A DNA stretch of 64,000 bases from Hansschlegelia plantiphila (lineage in GTDB: Bacteria; Pseudomonadota; Alphaproteobacteria; Rhizobiales; Methylopilaceae): contig NZ_BSFI01000021.1 of the NCBI RefSeq assembly GCF_027922265.1, positions 62,001-126,000 on the forward strand, in the 5' to 3' direction. Positions 8,868 through 16,536 of this stretch are shown here, piece after piece (position 1 is the stretch's first letter; every line of letters starts with the position of its first letter). The notes under the pieces were generated by a model. The model saw only the letters and a program-made list of their open reading frames with translations. It ran no database searches and was not told the origin of the DNA. A program made the translations under genes and the position numbers.

Positions 8868-9653
8868 TCATAGATTGCGCGCCGATATAACGGCCTTTGC
8901 GACCTCTACGAAACCCGCTCCTCCCGGCCCACGTGTGATCCACCGAGGCGGCAAAGGAATTTGGTCAAGATATTCTTTAATGGTGCTGACGCCGACTGTA
9001 TGCTCAAAAAATGAAAACATGGGCGCATCGTTAGTCGAGTCACCACTGTATAGAACAACACCACGATCGCAATCGACATCAACATCGTAATGATCCCGGA
9101 GTACGCGACGTGTCATTGACAGCTTATCATACCCTCCAAGCCAGCCTAGCACCCAAAGATTGTTGACTGTAACGTCAGCTCCCGCCTTGCGCAACGCGTC
9201 GACGATCGCGATACAGTCGGACGCCTCATCCGGTTTTGCAAAAGCAATGCTGGTAAGCCTGAATGGTTGATCGTCAGCGAAGATAGCTGAAGGAACTTCG
9301 TTTCTCACCCTATCCCCGATATGGAGCAGACAAGACGACATGGCAGTCCTCTCGTCGTGCTCATGCCAGAAGTGGCGCTGAACCCCATGCCCATCGGGCG
9401 CTCTACGAAAGAAGAGCCCCCCATTTTCTCCGATTACGCCATCGACTGGCCACATGCGAGCCATCTGGTCGCACCATCCTGCTGGCGCGGCGGTCACCGG
9501 AATTACCTTCACTCCTGCCGTCTGCAGCGCTTCAAGGGCCGCATAGGTGTTGGCCGCGAGGCGCCCCCGGAAAGTCAGCGTCTCATCCATGTCGGTCAGG
9601 ACAAAGCGCACATCACGAAAACCTGAAATAGCAGCTTGATTGAGCGGCTTCAT
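8868..9653 (-). CDS. HAD-superfamily hydrolase, IIB-like
   Basis: 261 residues, apparently intact, starting MKPLNQAAISGFRDVRFVLT. Motif I is DMDETLTF (nucleophile first Asp), a Thr in PVTAAPAGW may serve as motif II, Lys in YDKLSMTRR as motif III, and motif IV is SGDSTNDAPMFSFF. The cap between motifs II and III has the IIB arrangement used by sugar- and glycerol-phosphate phosphatases, so a small phosphorylated metabolite is the likely substrate (family knowledge). It is the first gene of the HAD-eno-crcB group and the only unbroken one. Lower GC than flanking genes suggests transfer. Confidence 0.78.
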   Translation of the reverse strand: MKPLNQAAISGFRDVRFVLTDMDETLTFRGRLAANTYAALEALQTAGVKVIPVTAAPAGWCDQMARMWPVDGVIGENGGLFFRRAPDGHGVQRHFWHEHDERTAMSSCLLHIGDRVRNEVPSAIFADDQPFRLTSIAFAKPDEASDCIAIVDALRKAGADVTVNNLWVLGWLGGYDKLSMTRRVLRDHYDVDVDCDRGVVLYSGDSTNDAPMFSFFEHTVGVSTIKEYLDQIPLPPRWITRGPGGAGFVEVAKAVISARNL

Positions 9654-9758
9654 TGATCATCCAAATTGGACCACGGAAGGGAATTACGGCGCCCTCCCGA
9701 TTTTTGGAAAGGGTCCTTCATCAATCCCTCCCGCCGACGCTCGGCAATTCAAAAACGC

Positions 9759-9798
9759 AAAAAAGCGTCCCGCTACGGCCGATGCCGAGACGGGGCGC
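9759..9798 (-). terminator. Rho-independent terminator in front of the HAD gene
   Basis: Read on the minus strand: arm GCGCCCCG, loop, arm CGGGACGC (one C-A mismatch), then six U. It lies about 105 bases upstream of the HAD start with no recognisable gene before it on that strand, so it may terminate a lost upstream gene or form part of a regulated leader. Confidence 0.6.
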
Positions 9799-9985
9799 TA
9801 ATGCGATGACGAGAGGACGTTCGCTAGAGGCGTCGAGCCTCAGCGGATCGCGCGTCCTGAACGATCGGGCTTCGAGCTGACCGTTGCCGGTTCTAGAGTC
9901 CATCGCGACTTTTGTCGTAAAACGTGCATGGAATCCCGAAATGCACGCGGTAATGAGAGCGCCGCACCCATCCGGAGCATTCACT

Positions 9986-10434
9986 ATGGCTACGATCACC
10001 GACGATGATGAAGGTCATATCCTCAATGGTGACACAACCAGCTCTAATTTTATCTTCGGTAAGGGAGCAATGATACTATCTATGGGGGAACCGAACTCGA
10101 TAACCTAAGCGGTGGCGGAAACGATTCTATTTCATCTGGAATCGGAGATGACTACATTTCCGATGAATCGGGCAATAATACTCTTTCCGCCGGCTCCGGC
10201 GACGACACAGTCGACGCTGGCTATGCAGGCCTCGGGCTGGCGGCGACCAACAAGATCGACGCCGGGACCGGTGACGACTTCATCCATGCCGGGGGGGGGG
10301 CAGATCGATCTGATCGACGGCGGCCGGGGCGAAGACGTCGTCAGCTACGCCTACACCGAAGCCGGCGTGACCGTGAACCTGCCCACCGGCAAGGGCTCGG
10401 GCGGTTCCGCCGAGGATGACGTGTACAAAGACGT
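9986..10434 (+). pseudogene. RTX-type calcium-binding repeat protein, frameshifted remnant
   Basis: A ribosome-binding site (GGAG) precedes an ATG at 9986 giving MATITDDDEGHILNGD. After about 25 codons homology passes to a second frame with NDTIYGGTELDNLSGGGNDS, SGIGDDYISD and SGDDTVDAG, i.e. degenerate GGxGxDxUx nonapeptides that bind calcium in secreted RTX proteins. At a ten-G run near 10290 it passes to a third frame with IDLIDGGRGEDVVSYAY and AGVTVNLPTG, another typical RTX linker. The match ends near 10434, just before integrase sequence. Secreted RTX proteins are far longer, so this is a broken end piece. Confidence 0.75.
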
Positions 10435-10511
10435 CGCCTCGGCTGGTCGCAGAACACGCTCGGCGGATGGCTCGACGTTGACAAGGACTGATCTGCCGCC
10501 GCGCCCCTGGC

Positions 10512-10907
10512 GCACGCGAGACTAGGAAGCGGCAGCCCTCTGCCCGGCTCCCGAATCGCCTGCTGGCTCACCTTCGCCGCTGGCGGACGATCGATGCGGC
10601 CAACGGCCACAACCTCGTTATCCATCACCACGGCGAGCCGATCGCGAAGGTCCGCAGGTCCCGGGCGACGGCCCGCGATGGCGTCATCATCTGGAATGTG
10701 ACGAAGAGGAAGAAGCTGCTGAAGGTCGACCTCGGCAAGGACGTCTCGCCTCACACAATGAACCATACCGCGGCGACCTGGATGATGCAGGCCGGCGTTG
10801 ACCCGTGGTTGGCGGCCGGCGTCCTCGGGATGACCATCGAAGTGCTCGAAAGCACGTACGGCCACCACCATCCGGACTTCCAGATGGGGATATCGAAGGC
10901 GTTTTGA
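10512..10907 (+). pseudogene. Tyrosine integrase C-terminal remnant
   Basis: A frame without its own start reads RKRQPSARLPNRLLAHLRRW, then VIHHHGEPIAKVRR, and ends with SPHTMNHTAATWMMQAGVDP, GVLGMTIEVLESTYGHHHPD and a stop at 10907. This matches the catalytic C-terminal part of phage/ICE-type tyrosine recombinases: the HxxR box, helix, and Tyr nucleophile in STYGHHHPD. The HxxR arginine is replaced by Asn (HTMNH), and the N-terminal half is missing, so it is inactive. It ends 63 bases before tRNA-Pro, the usual place for an integrase beside its tRNA attachment site. Confidence 0.85.
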
Positions 10908-10970
10908 ACAGGTTTGGGGGCGGTTTCGTGGGCGCTCGGGACGCCTCTTCCGCTAACCCATTGAATCGGC

Positions 10971-11047
10971 TGGTCGGAGTGGCAGGATTCGAACCTGCGA
11001 CCCCCTCGTCCCGAACGAGGTGCGCTACCAGGCTGCGCCACACTCCG
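10971..11047 (-). tRNA. tRNA-Pro (CGG), CCA encoded
   Basis: Minus-strand cloverleaf: acceptor CGGAGTG pairing CACTCCG, D-arm GGCGCAGCCTGGTAGCGC, anticodon loop TTCGGGA with anticodon CGG, T-loop GGTTCGAATCC, discriminator A and genomic CCA. Its 3' end faces the integrase remnant, so it is the likely att site of the island to its left. Confidence 0.95.
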
Positions 11048-11142
11048 CCTGCCGAGGCGGCCTTATAGGGTTACGCGGTCCGCTCCGCAAGCGGCCGCGC
11101 GATCAGCGATCGATGTATCCGGAAGATCGGGCCTCACCTCGC

Positions 11143-11167
11143 GGAACCACTCCAGCGAATGGGCGTT
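11143..11167 (+). promoter_or_regulatory. EcfG-type general stress response promoter
   Basis: GGAAC at 11143-11147, a 16-base spacer, and CGTT at 11164-11167. This equals the alphaproteobacterial EcfG consensus GGAAC-N16/17-CGTT. It stands about 50 bases before the DUF883 gene and probably drives the DUF883-CsbD-entericidin group. Confidence 0.7.
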
Positions 11168-11218
11168 TCTCCAGTGCGCGCCCACTGCTTGTGCGACGCA
11201 AGACATAGGGATCAGACT

Positions 11219-11524
11219 ATGGCCGACACCATCAAGGGAAGCGCCGACGCATTGGCGGACGATGTCGCGTCGGCGGGAAAGCATGCTGGAGCTCAGGCGC
11301 ACCGCGCGGCCTCCAGCTTCGAAGACAGCGTGGAATCGGCTTCCGAAAAAGGCGCGAGCAGCATCCGCAGCGCCGGACGTCGCGGCTCCGCCCTTTATGA
11401 CGAGGCTACCGAGCAAGTCGACAGCCGCGTCGCTTCTCTCGAAGAGTCGATTCGTCGCAATCCACTTGCAGCAGCAGGCGCCGCCCTGGTGGTCGGACTG
11501 ATTCTCGGGCGCTTCGTTCTCTGA
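11219..11524 (+). CDS. DUF883 family (YqjD/ElaB-like) membrane-anchored protein
   Basis: 101 residues from MADTIKGSADALADD. A long amphipathic Ala/Ser/Glu-rich helix (about 1-75) is followed by NPLAAAGAALVVGLILGRFV, the C-terminal membrane anchor with glycine-zipper character typical of DUF883. Family members YqjD and ElaB bind ribosomes to the inner membrane in stationary phase (family knowledge). The start at 11219 was chosen over an in-frame ATG at 11159 because only the former gives the family N-terminus and follows the EcfG promoter at 11143-11167. The next gene on the same strand encodes CsbD. Confidence 0.85.
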   Translation: MADTIKGSADALADDVASAGKHAGAQAHRAASSFEDSVESASEKGASSIRSAGRRGSALYDEATEQVDSRVASLEESIRRNPLAAAGAALVVGLILGRFVL

Positions 11525-11584
11525 ACGGAACTTCGTGCAGCAAGCGTCAGCCAGTCGGCGGCGCGACAAAGAGCGAGAAGAGCA

Positions 11585-11767
11585 ATGGTGAACAAGAACA
11601 CCGTCGAAGGTTCGGCCAAAGACGCAATCGGCAAAGCGAAATCCAGCGTCGGCAAAGCCACCGGCAACTCAAAGCTTGAGGCCAAGGGCAAGGCCGAGCA
11701 GGTCGAAGGCAAGGTCCAGAAGGCCGCGGGCAAGGCGACCACCGCCGTCAAGTCGGCGACCAAGTAA
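11585..11767 (+). CDS. CsbD family stress protein
   Basis: 60 residues, MVNKNTVEGSAKDAIGKAKS onward, Lys/Ala/Gly-rich with the family pattern EGSAKDAIGKAK and GKAEQVEGKVQKA. CsbD proteins are small, highly hydrophilic general-stress proteins of unknown biochemistry. A good ribosome-binding site (GAAGAG) is present just upstream. It lies 60 bases after the DUF883 gene and 23 before the entericidin-like gene, so the three are probably co-transcribed in the EcfG response. Confidence 0.88.
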   Translation: MVNKNTVEGSAKDAIGKAKSSVGKATGNSKLEAKGKAEQVEGKVQKAAGKATTAVKSATK

Positions 11768-11790
11768 CAATCTGATCGGGGGAATTCACC

Positions 11791-11925
11791 ATGTACGGAC
11801 GTGTGATTTTTTTCGTGGCCGCCATTGTGGCGACCGTCGCGCTTGCGGCCTGCGCCAATACGGTTAGGGGCGCAGGCCACGACATCCAGAACAGCGGGAA
11901 GGCCGTCTCGCGGGCCGCCAACTGA
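11791..11925 (+). CDS. Entericidin A/B family lipoprotein
   Basis: 44 residues: MYGRVIFFVAAIVATVALAA then CANTVRGAGHDI and a tail GKAVSRAAN. A short hydrophobic signal ends in the lipobox LAAC, and the mature part has the NTVRGAGxDIQ pattern of entericidins (small cell-envelope lipoproteins first described in a stationary-phase toxin/antidote pair). Ribosome-binding site GGGGG lies about eight bases before the ATG. Alphaproteobacterial members usually sit in stress regulons, which fits its neighbours; toxicity is not implied. Confidence 0.85.
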   Translation: MYGRVIFFVAAIVATVALAACANTVRGAGHDIQNSGKAVSRAAN

Positions 11926-12086
11926 TCGTCATCGTCTTAAGGCCATCTAGCCCGTTGTTCCCCGGCGCCGCTCGCGGGTGAATGCGCCGTGTGTCGGACG
12001 CCTCGCGACTGCGTTTCGGCGAGGTCGATACGGTCTCGCGGAGGTGGGCGTCTTCCTCCGCCTGAGGAATCCGCCGCCTTCTGACG

Positions 12087-14864
12087 TCAGCGGCGCGCGT
12101 GCGGGGTTGGCGCTCCGGCCTGCCCGCCGCCGGCCGAGGCCGCCATCCCCTCACCTTCGAAACGCCGCGGCAGACGCACCTCGAATACGGCCCCGCCGAA
12201 TTCGTTCGCGCGATATGACACCGCGCCGGCATGGCGATCGACAATCTCGCGCACGATCGCAAGGCCGAGGCCCGTTCCGCCTCTGCGCCTGCTGTCGGAG
12301 CTGTCCGCCTGGGCGAATTTCGTGAAGAGACGCGAGCGGAACGCCTGCGGCACGCCAGGGCCGCGATCGTCGACGCTCAGCACCACGACATCGCCTTCCG
12401 TTCGCAGCGAGACGGTGACGACTTCGCCGGGCGGCGAAAACTTGATGGCGTTCGACAACAGGTTGGTCACGACCTGGCTCAGTCTGTCCGGGTCGCCCCG
12501 GACCAGCAACTCTCCGCCTGAAGGGACGACATCGACGCTTACGCCGAACCCATGAGCGTAGCCCTTCAATTCCGCCACCGCCTGGTTGACGAGGTCGGCG
12601 ACCTGTAGCGTCGTCGTCTCGAACGTCATGCGGCCGGCCTCGATCTTCTCGATGTCCAGAATTTCGTTGATCAGCCGCACCAGCCGCAGACTGTTCGAAT
12701 GAGCGATCGCGATCAGCCCGGCGGCCTTCGCGCCCAGCGTTCCAGCGGCGCCGCCCGCGAGCAGGCCGAGCGATCCAGCGATCGAGGTCAACGGCGTGCG
12801 CAACTCATGGCTGACGGTCGAGACGAATTCGTTCTTCAGCCGTTCGACGCGCTTCCGCTCGCTGATGTCCCGCGCGCTGACGAAGATGCGTTCAATGCTT
12901 CCTTCGGGCGAATAGAGCGGCGCCTGAACCATCTCGAACACGGTCGCCATGCCATTGACGATCGGCTCGCGTTCGATGGTCGTCACGCCGCCCTGCTCGA
13001 CGGTGCGGCGAAGATCGTGCTCGAGCGAAGCGCCGCGGGAGTCGGGAAACACGTCGCGCGGGCGTCTTCCGACGACGTCGCGGGCGGCGAGACCCGAGAA
13101 CCGGGCCGCCGCGTCATTCCAGGTCTCGATGCGAAAGTCGCCGTCGGAATCGACGCGCACGACGGCCGTCGCGTCCGGCGAGTGTTCGAATAGGCGCCGG
13201 AACAGGGCCTCCGTCTCAGCGAGGCGCCTTTCGCGGCTCTCGATCGCGCCGGCGGTGGCCGAGAGCGCGCGGCCGAGCGCCCTCACCTCTCCGCTCGAGC
13301 CGATCTCCGGGCGCGCGGTCAGATCCCCCGCCTCGAGCCGCCGCGCATAGGCGATGAGCCGCCTGAGGGGCCTCAAGACGAGCAGTTCGCCTCCCAGCAC
13401 GCCGAGCGCGATGGAGGCCGTCAGAATCGCGGCTATCAGCAGCAGGCGGTCGTTGAGGCGACGGTCGACCGGCCCGACGACGTCTTTCCGCGGCACGCCG
13501 ATGATCAGCGTGCTGTGGCCCGAGAGCAGCCTCCGCGCGACGAACACTGTCTGCCTGCCGTCGAGTTCCGGAGCGACATAGGCCCGGTCGGATTGAACGA
13601 GCGCGCGCGCGGCGAACTCCGCGTCCGCGATGCTGCGCCCGATAAGGCCATGTCTCTCGGGACGCCGTGCGATGACGACGCCGTTCCCGTCGATCAGCGT
13701 GCTCGTCACGCCATCCCCGAGCTCGCGATCGAGCGGATCTCCGAGCGCGGCGAGGTCCAGCGAAGCCGCGACGATCAGGTCGGGATCGATCGGGTCGGGA
13801 AGCGCGACCGCGATCCGCGGGTCGCCGTGTGGGCGCGAAAGGAAAAAGTTGCTGACGCTAAAGCCGCCCGAATCGAACGCCCCCCGGACGTAATCCCGAT
13901 CGCCCACCACGACCGAGGTCAGGCCAGCCATGGTCGCGCAGCGGATCATCCCCTCTCGGCCGATTGTGAACATCGCTCTCACCGATGGATTCAGCTTCAT
14001 AAATTCCGCCATCGAGGTTTCGCAGGCGGGGCTCGGCTGACGCGCGCCGCCTGAGCGACCGAGGACGATCAGCATCTGCCGCGCCTGTTCGATCACCCCC
14101 TCCTGCCGCTCGGCGACCAGTCTCGCCGTCGCCGCCAGTCGGTCCTCGGCGCGAGACAGCGCGCTCTCGCGCTCTGCGCTCGCGAAATGGATGGTGAGCG
14201 CAGCGAGCGGAGCGATGACGGCGACGCCGACATGCGCGATCTGCCAGCGCAGGCTCGCCACCGGACGATCGAAGCCGATCGCGAGCAAGACCAGGCCGAG
14301 CGCCATGGCCGCGTCGAGCGAGACCCCTTCGAAGCCATGGATCACGTCGAGCGCGAACGGATCGTAGATCAGCAGCGCGATCGCGAACAGCGGGATCGAC
14401 AGGCCGGCGACGCGCGCGAACTGCCGGACGTCCTCCGCGCGTTCCGACGCCGACCGGGTCAGCGCGAGAGCAAGCGCTGAGAAGAGCAGCGACGCCCCGG
14501 CCGCGACGCCAATCCGCCGGGCTCCGCCGTCGGCGGGAATTGCGAGCGCCGCGCCGAGGTCGACGCCCGAGAGATGTTCGACGAGGCCTGCGCCCGCCGC
14601 CGCCGCGGTTGCGCCGGTGAGCGCGAGGCCGAGCGCGCCGGCCCAGGCGGCTCGCGCATGCAGCGCGAGCCAGGCCGTTGAGGCGCACAAGATCGCGACC
14701 GCCACGGCCGGCTTCATCGGGGAGGAGCCGGCGATCAGCGTCGCCAGCAGCGGCGCGCCGCTTGCGAGCCTGATCAGCGCGCAGGCCGCGAGGCCGGCGG
14801 CGGCCAGCGAAGCGAAGGCGCCGAACGCATATCGAAGCGGCGAGATGGCGTGCGGCGGTGTCAT
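12087..14864 (-). CDS. Membrane-bound sensor histidine kinase with Cache-like, HAMP and PAS domains
   Basis: 925 residues. The first 210 hold about seven hydrophobic segments, then a further membrane segment and an extracytoplasmic double-Cache-like sensor (about 235-470), a membrane helix (475-495), HAMP (about 495-550), PAS (about 560-680), HisKA with SHELRTPLTSIAG (phospho-His near 688) and HATPase_c with NLLSNAIKFSPP, DDRGPGVP and GGTGLGLAIVREI. All catalytic boxes are present. No response regulator is adjacent, so it is an orphan kinase. The N-terminal membrane block resembles MASE-type sensing regions but I cannot name it. It lies opposite the stress genes. Confidence 0.9.
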   Translation of the reverse strand: MTPPHAISPLRYAFGAFASLAAAGLAACALIRLASGAPLLATLIAGSSPMKPAVAVAILCASTAWLALHARAAWAGALGLALTGATAAAAGAGLVEHLSGVDLGAALAIPADGGARRIGVAAGASLLFSALALALTRSASERAEDVRQFARVAGLSIPLFAIALLIYDPFALDVIHGFEGVSLDAAMALGLVLLAIGFDRPVASLRWQIAHVGVAVIAPLAALTIHFASAERESALSRAEDRLAATARLVAERQEGVIEQARQMLIVLGRSGGARQPSPACETSMAEFMKLNPSVRAMFTIGREGMIRCATMAGLTSVVVGDRDYVRGAFDSGGFSVSNFFLSRPHGDPRIAVALPDPIDPDLIVAASLDLAALGDPLDRELGDGVTSTLIDGNGVVIARRPERHGLIGRSIADAEFAARALVQSDRAYVAPELDGRQTVFVARRLLSGHSTLIIGVPRKDVVGPVDRRLNDRLLLIAAILTASIALGVLGGELLVLRPLRRLIAYARRLEAGDLTARPEIGSSGEVRALGRALSATAGAIESRERRLAETEALFRRLFEHSPDATAVVRVDSDGDFRIETWNDAAARFSGLAARDVVGRRPRDVFPDSRGASLEHDLRRTVEQGGVTTIEREPIVNGMATVFEMVQAPLYSPEGSIERIFVSARDISERKRVERLKNEFVSTVSHELRTPLTSIAGSLGLLAGGAAGTLGAKAAGLIAIAHSNSLRLVRLINEILDIEKIEAGRMTFETTTLQVADLVNQAVAELKGYAHGFGVSVDVVPSGGELLVRGDPDRLSQVVTNLLSNAIKFSPPGEVVTVSLRTEGDVVVLSVDDRGPGVPQAFRSRLFTKFAQADSSDSRRRGGTGLGLAIVREIVDRHAGAVSYRANEFGGAVFEVRLPRRFEGEGMAASAGGGQAGAPTPHARR

Positions 14865-15233
14865 CGGCGGTTGCTTTCCGGGCGCTCGGATCCTGCCATT
14901 CGACCCCGATGTCCGCGGTGGCGGAAGCGATGCGGCGCAGACGCCGATACGCTTCTCGGTCTGCGGTCCGCGTTTACTTTACGCCTGCTTTTGTTCGCCG
15001 GAACCATGTATCGCCGTTGCGGCTCTACGCGAGACGGCGGCGTGTCCGACATTCCGCTAACGGCGCGGGCTGGTGGGCAAGCTCACGGAAGTCGGCGCGA
15101 TCGGAGGCGGACAGGTCGACGCCACGATCCTATCGGCGCTGGCGCCCGCCGTGATCTGGATCGGCGCCCCGCCGCCGCCCGCGAGGTGGCGGTTCGCCTC
15201 CGAGGAGAAGGCCTGTTCTGCGCCGGGGACGCT
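14865..15233. other. Intergenic region with no convincing gene
   Basis: Overlapping plus-strand frames cross this stretch but have no ribosome-binding site and no family resemblance, and they run antisense into the next gene. Nothing else stands out. Confidence 0.4.
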
Positions 15234-15473
15234 TCAGTCCTTCACGCTCGTCGACGGCCGGTCGTCAGCGTTCGAATGCTCTTCGTGCCATGCGCCCTTG
15301 GCGTCCTCGTATTCGATGTCGGCGTCGTCGCCGGACAGCCGCTGTTCGGCAGCGGCCGCTTCCGCCGCCTCATGCGCCTCGGAGCGGGTCTGGAACGTCT
15401 CGGAGAACACGTCGCCAAGCTTGTACGCCCAGCCGCCGTCGTGCTGGACGATCTGGTAGATTGCCTCGACCAT
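15234..15473 (-). CDS. DUF2188-like small protein
   Basis: 79 residues from MVEAIYQIVQHDGGWAYKLG. The opening pattern (hydrophobic, Val-xx-His-Asp-Gly-Gly-Trp-Ala-x-Lys) and the helix SEAHEAAEAAAAEQ resemble DUF2188/YegP-like small domains in which an HDGGW strand precedes a helix. The tail is acidic (GDDADIEYEDAKGAWHEEH). A longer in-frame start at 15518 exists but adds unconserved residues. Function is unknown; such proteins are common near stress genes. Confidence 0.72.
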   Translation of the reverse strand: MVEAIYQIVQHDGGWAYKLGDVFSETFQTRSEAHEAAEAAAAEQRLSGDDADIEYEDAKGAWHEEHSNADDRPSTSVKD

Positions 15474-15662
15474 TGCTGATGCTCCCTGCAGGGCATATCC
15501 GACCAGCCGAACGCCCATGCCGCAGGCTGCGCTTCGGGACGCCGCAAATCAATCCGCGCTCGGCCAAGGGAGATCGCGGGATTCGATCGCGAACAGGTTT
15601 GCGCCGCTTGGCCCAGACGCAGTCCGCGGGCCGAGCGGAACCCGACGCCATTCTAGGAAATC

Positions 15663-15965
15663 CTAATCCTTCTCGATGCCGATGACGGCGTCCCGGGCCT
15701 CGGAAGAGCGGATGAGTTCGTCGAGCTTCGCGTGGACCGCCTCCGTATCGCGACGCTGCGCGACAAGGACGGCGTTGGTGATCGTGATCGCGGCGATAGA
15801 CAGGCCGAGCGTGTAGACGTCGTCATGCAGAACGTCGAGCCACGTGAATATGAGGCCGACGGCCATTATGCCGTTCACGATCAGGAATCCGGCCGTGCCG
15901 GACAGCCAATTCGCGAAGCGCCCGATCAATCGCTCGAGAAAGTTCCGCCCGCCATTTTTTGCCAT
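15663..15965 (-). CDS. Small membrane protein, low-affinity iron permease-like
   Basis: 100 residues, MAKNGGRNFLERLIGRFANW onward. One or two hydrophobic segments (GTAGFLIVNGIMAVGLIFTW and YTLGLSIAAITITNAVLVAQ) flank a short polar loop, and the cytosolic tail RRDTEAVHAKLDELIRSSEA is a conserved feature of the small proteins annotated as low-affinity iron permease family in alphaproteobacteria. Transport of iron has not been shown for such short members. No partner genes are nearby. Confidence 0.72.
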   Translation of the reverse strand: MAKNGGRNFLERLIGRFANWLSGTAGFLIVNGIMAVGLIFTWLDVLHDDVYTLGLSIAAITITNAVLVAQRRDTEAVHAKLDELIRSSEARDAVIGIEKD

Positions 15966-16387
15966 CTCAGAGTCCCCCTGCGCGGCCGAAGGCCTGCGGA
16001 CTCACTAGCTTTCATGATTCCGTCAAAAGAGAGCCCGCGCAGCGTCCGCGTTCATAAACTCAGCCTGACCGCTCTGAAGGGCGCACGACGCGCGCCGAAA
16101 CGGTGATGGCGATCCGGACGCGCCAGGCCCTCGGAGGTCGTCCATCTCCCATGGACGACCAAAGCGACGATCCATCCGGCTGCATGCAGGCGAAGGTTCT
16201 TACGCGATCTAGGGCGGCGTCATCGAGAGGGCCGACGCGGAGCCGACCGAAGCCACTACGCGCTATGACGCGCAAGGGCGGCAGCGGCCGCGCGCGCCTG
16301 CGAGAAGAATGGAGATGAGCTTATCGGAAGGGCCGGGCGGCCCGTCGGAACAGACCATGCGACGCGGAAGGAACACCAAGAGGATCT
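15966..16387. other. Intergenic region with no convincing gene
   Basis: About 420 bases between the small membrane-protein gene and tRNA-Lys. Short open frames on both strands lack ribosome-binding sites and recognisable motifs; no repeat or hairpin was seen. Confidence 0.4.
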
Positions 16388-16463
<76 letters not shown>

Positions 16464-16536
16464 GAAGACCAAAATCTTCGGCGCCGCGCCGCAGGGCCGG
16501 GGATGTAACAAAGCCCGGAGCGGCTGTCCAGCGCCG

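Noticed and set aside
9600-10000. Fluoride riboswitch upstream of the HAD gene
   Set aside because: Sought because of crcB and eno, but the conserved GATGG...TTC and CTGATGACTCC pieces could not be found by eye; kept only as a check.
10805-11068. Plus-strand ORF ending VAGFEPATPSSRTRCATRL
   Set aside because: This is the well-known false protein produced by translating a tRNA gene; it covers tRNA-Pro.
14850-15479. 209-codon plus-strand ORF between the kinase and the DUF2188-like gene
   Set aside because: No ribosome-binding site, no motif, and it overlaps the DUF2188-like gene on the other strand.
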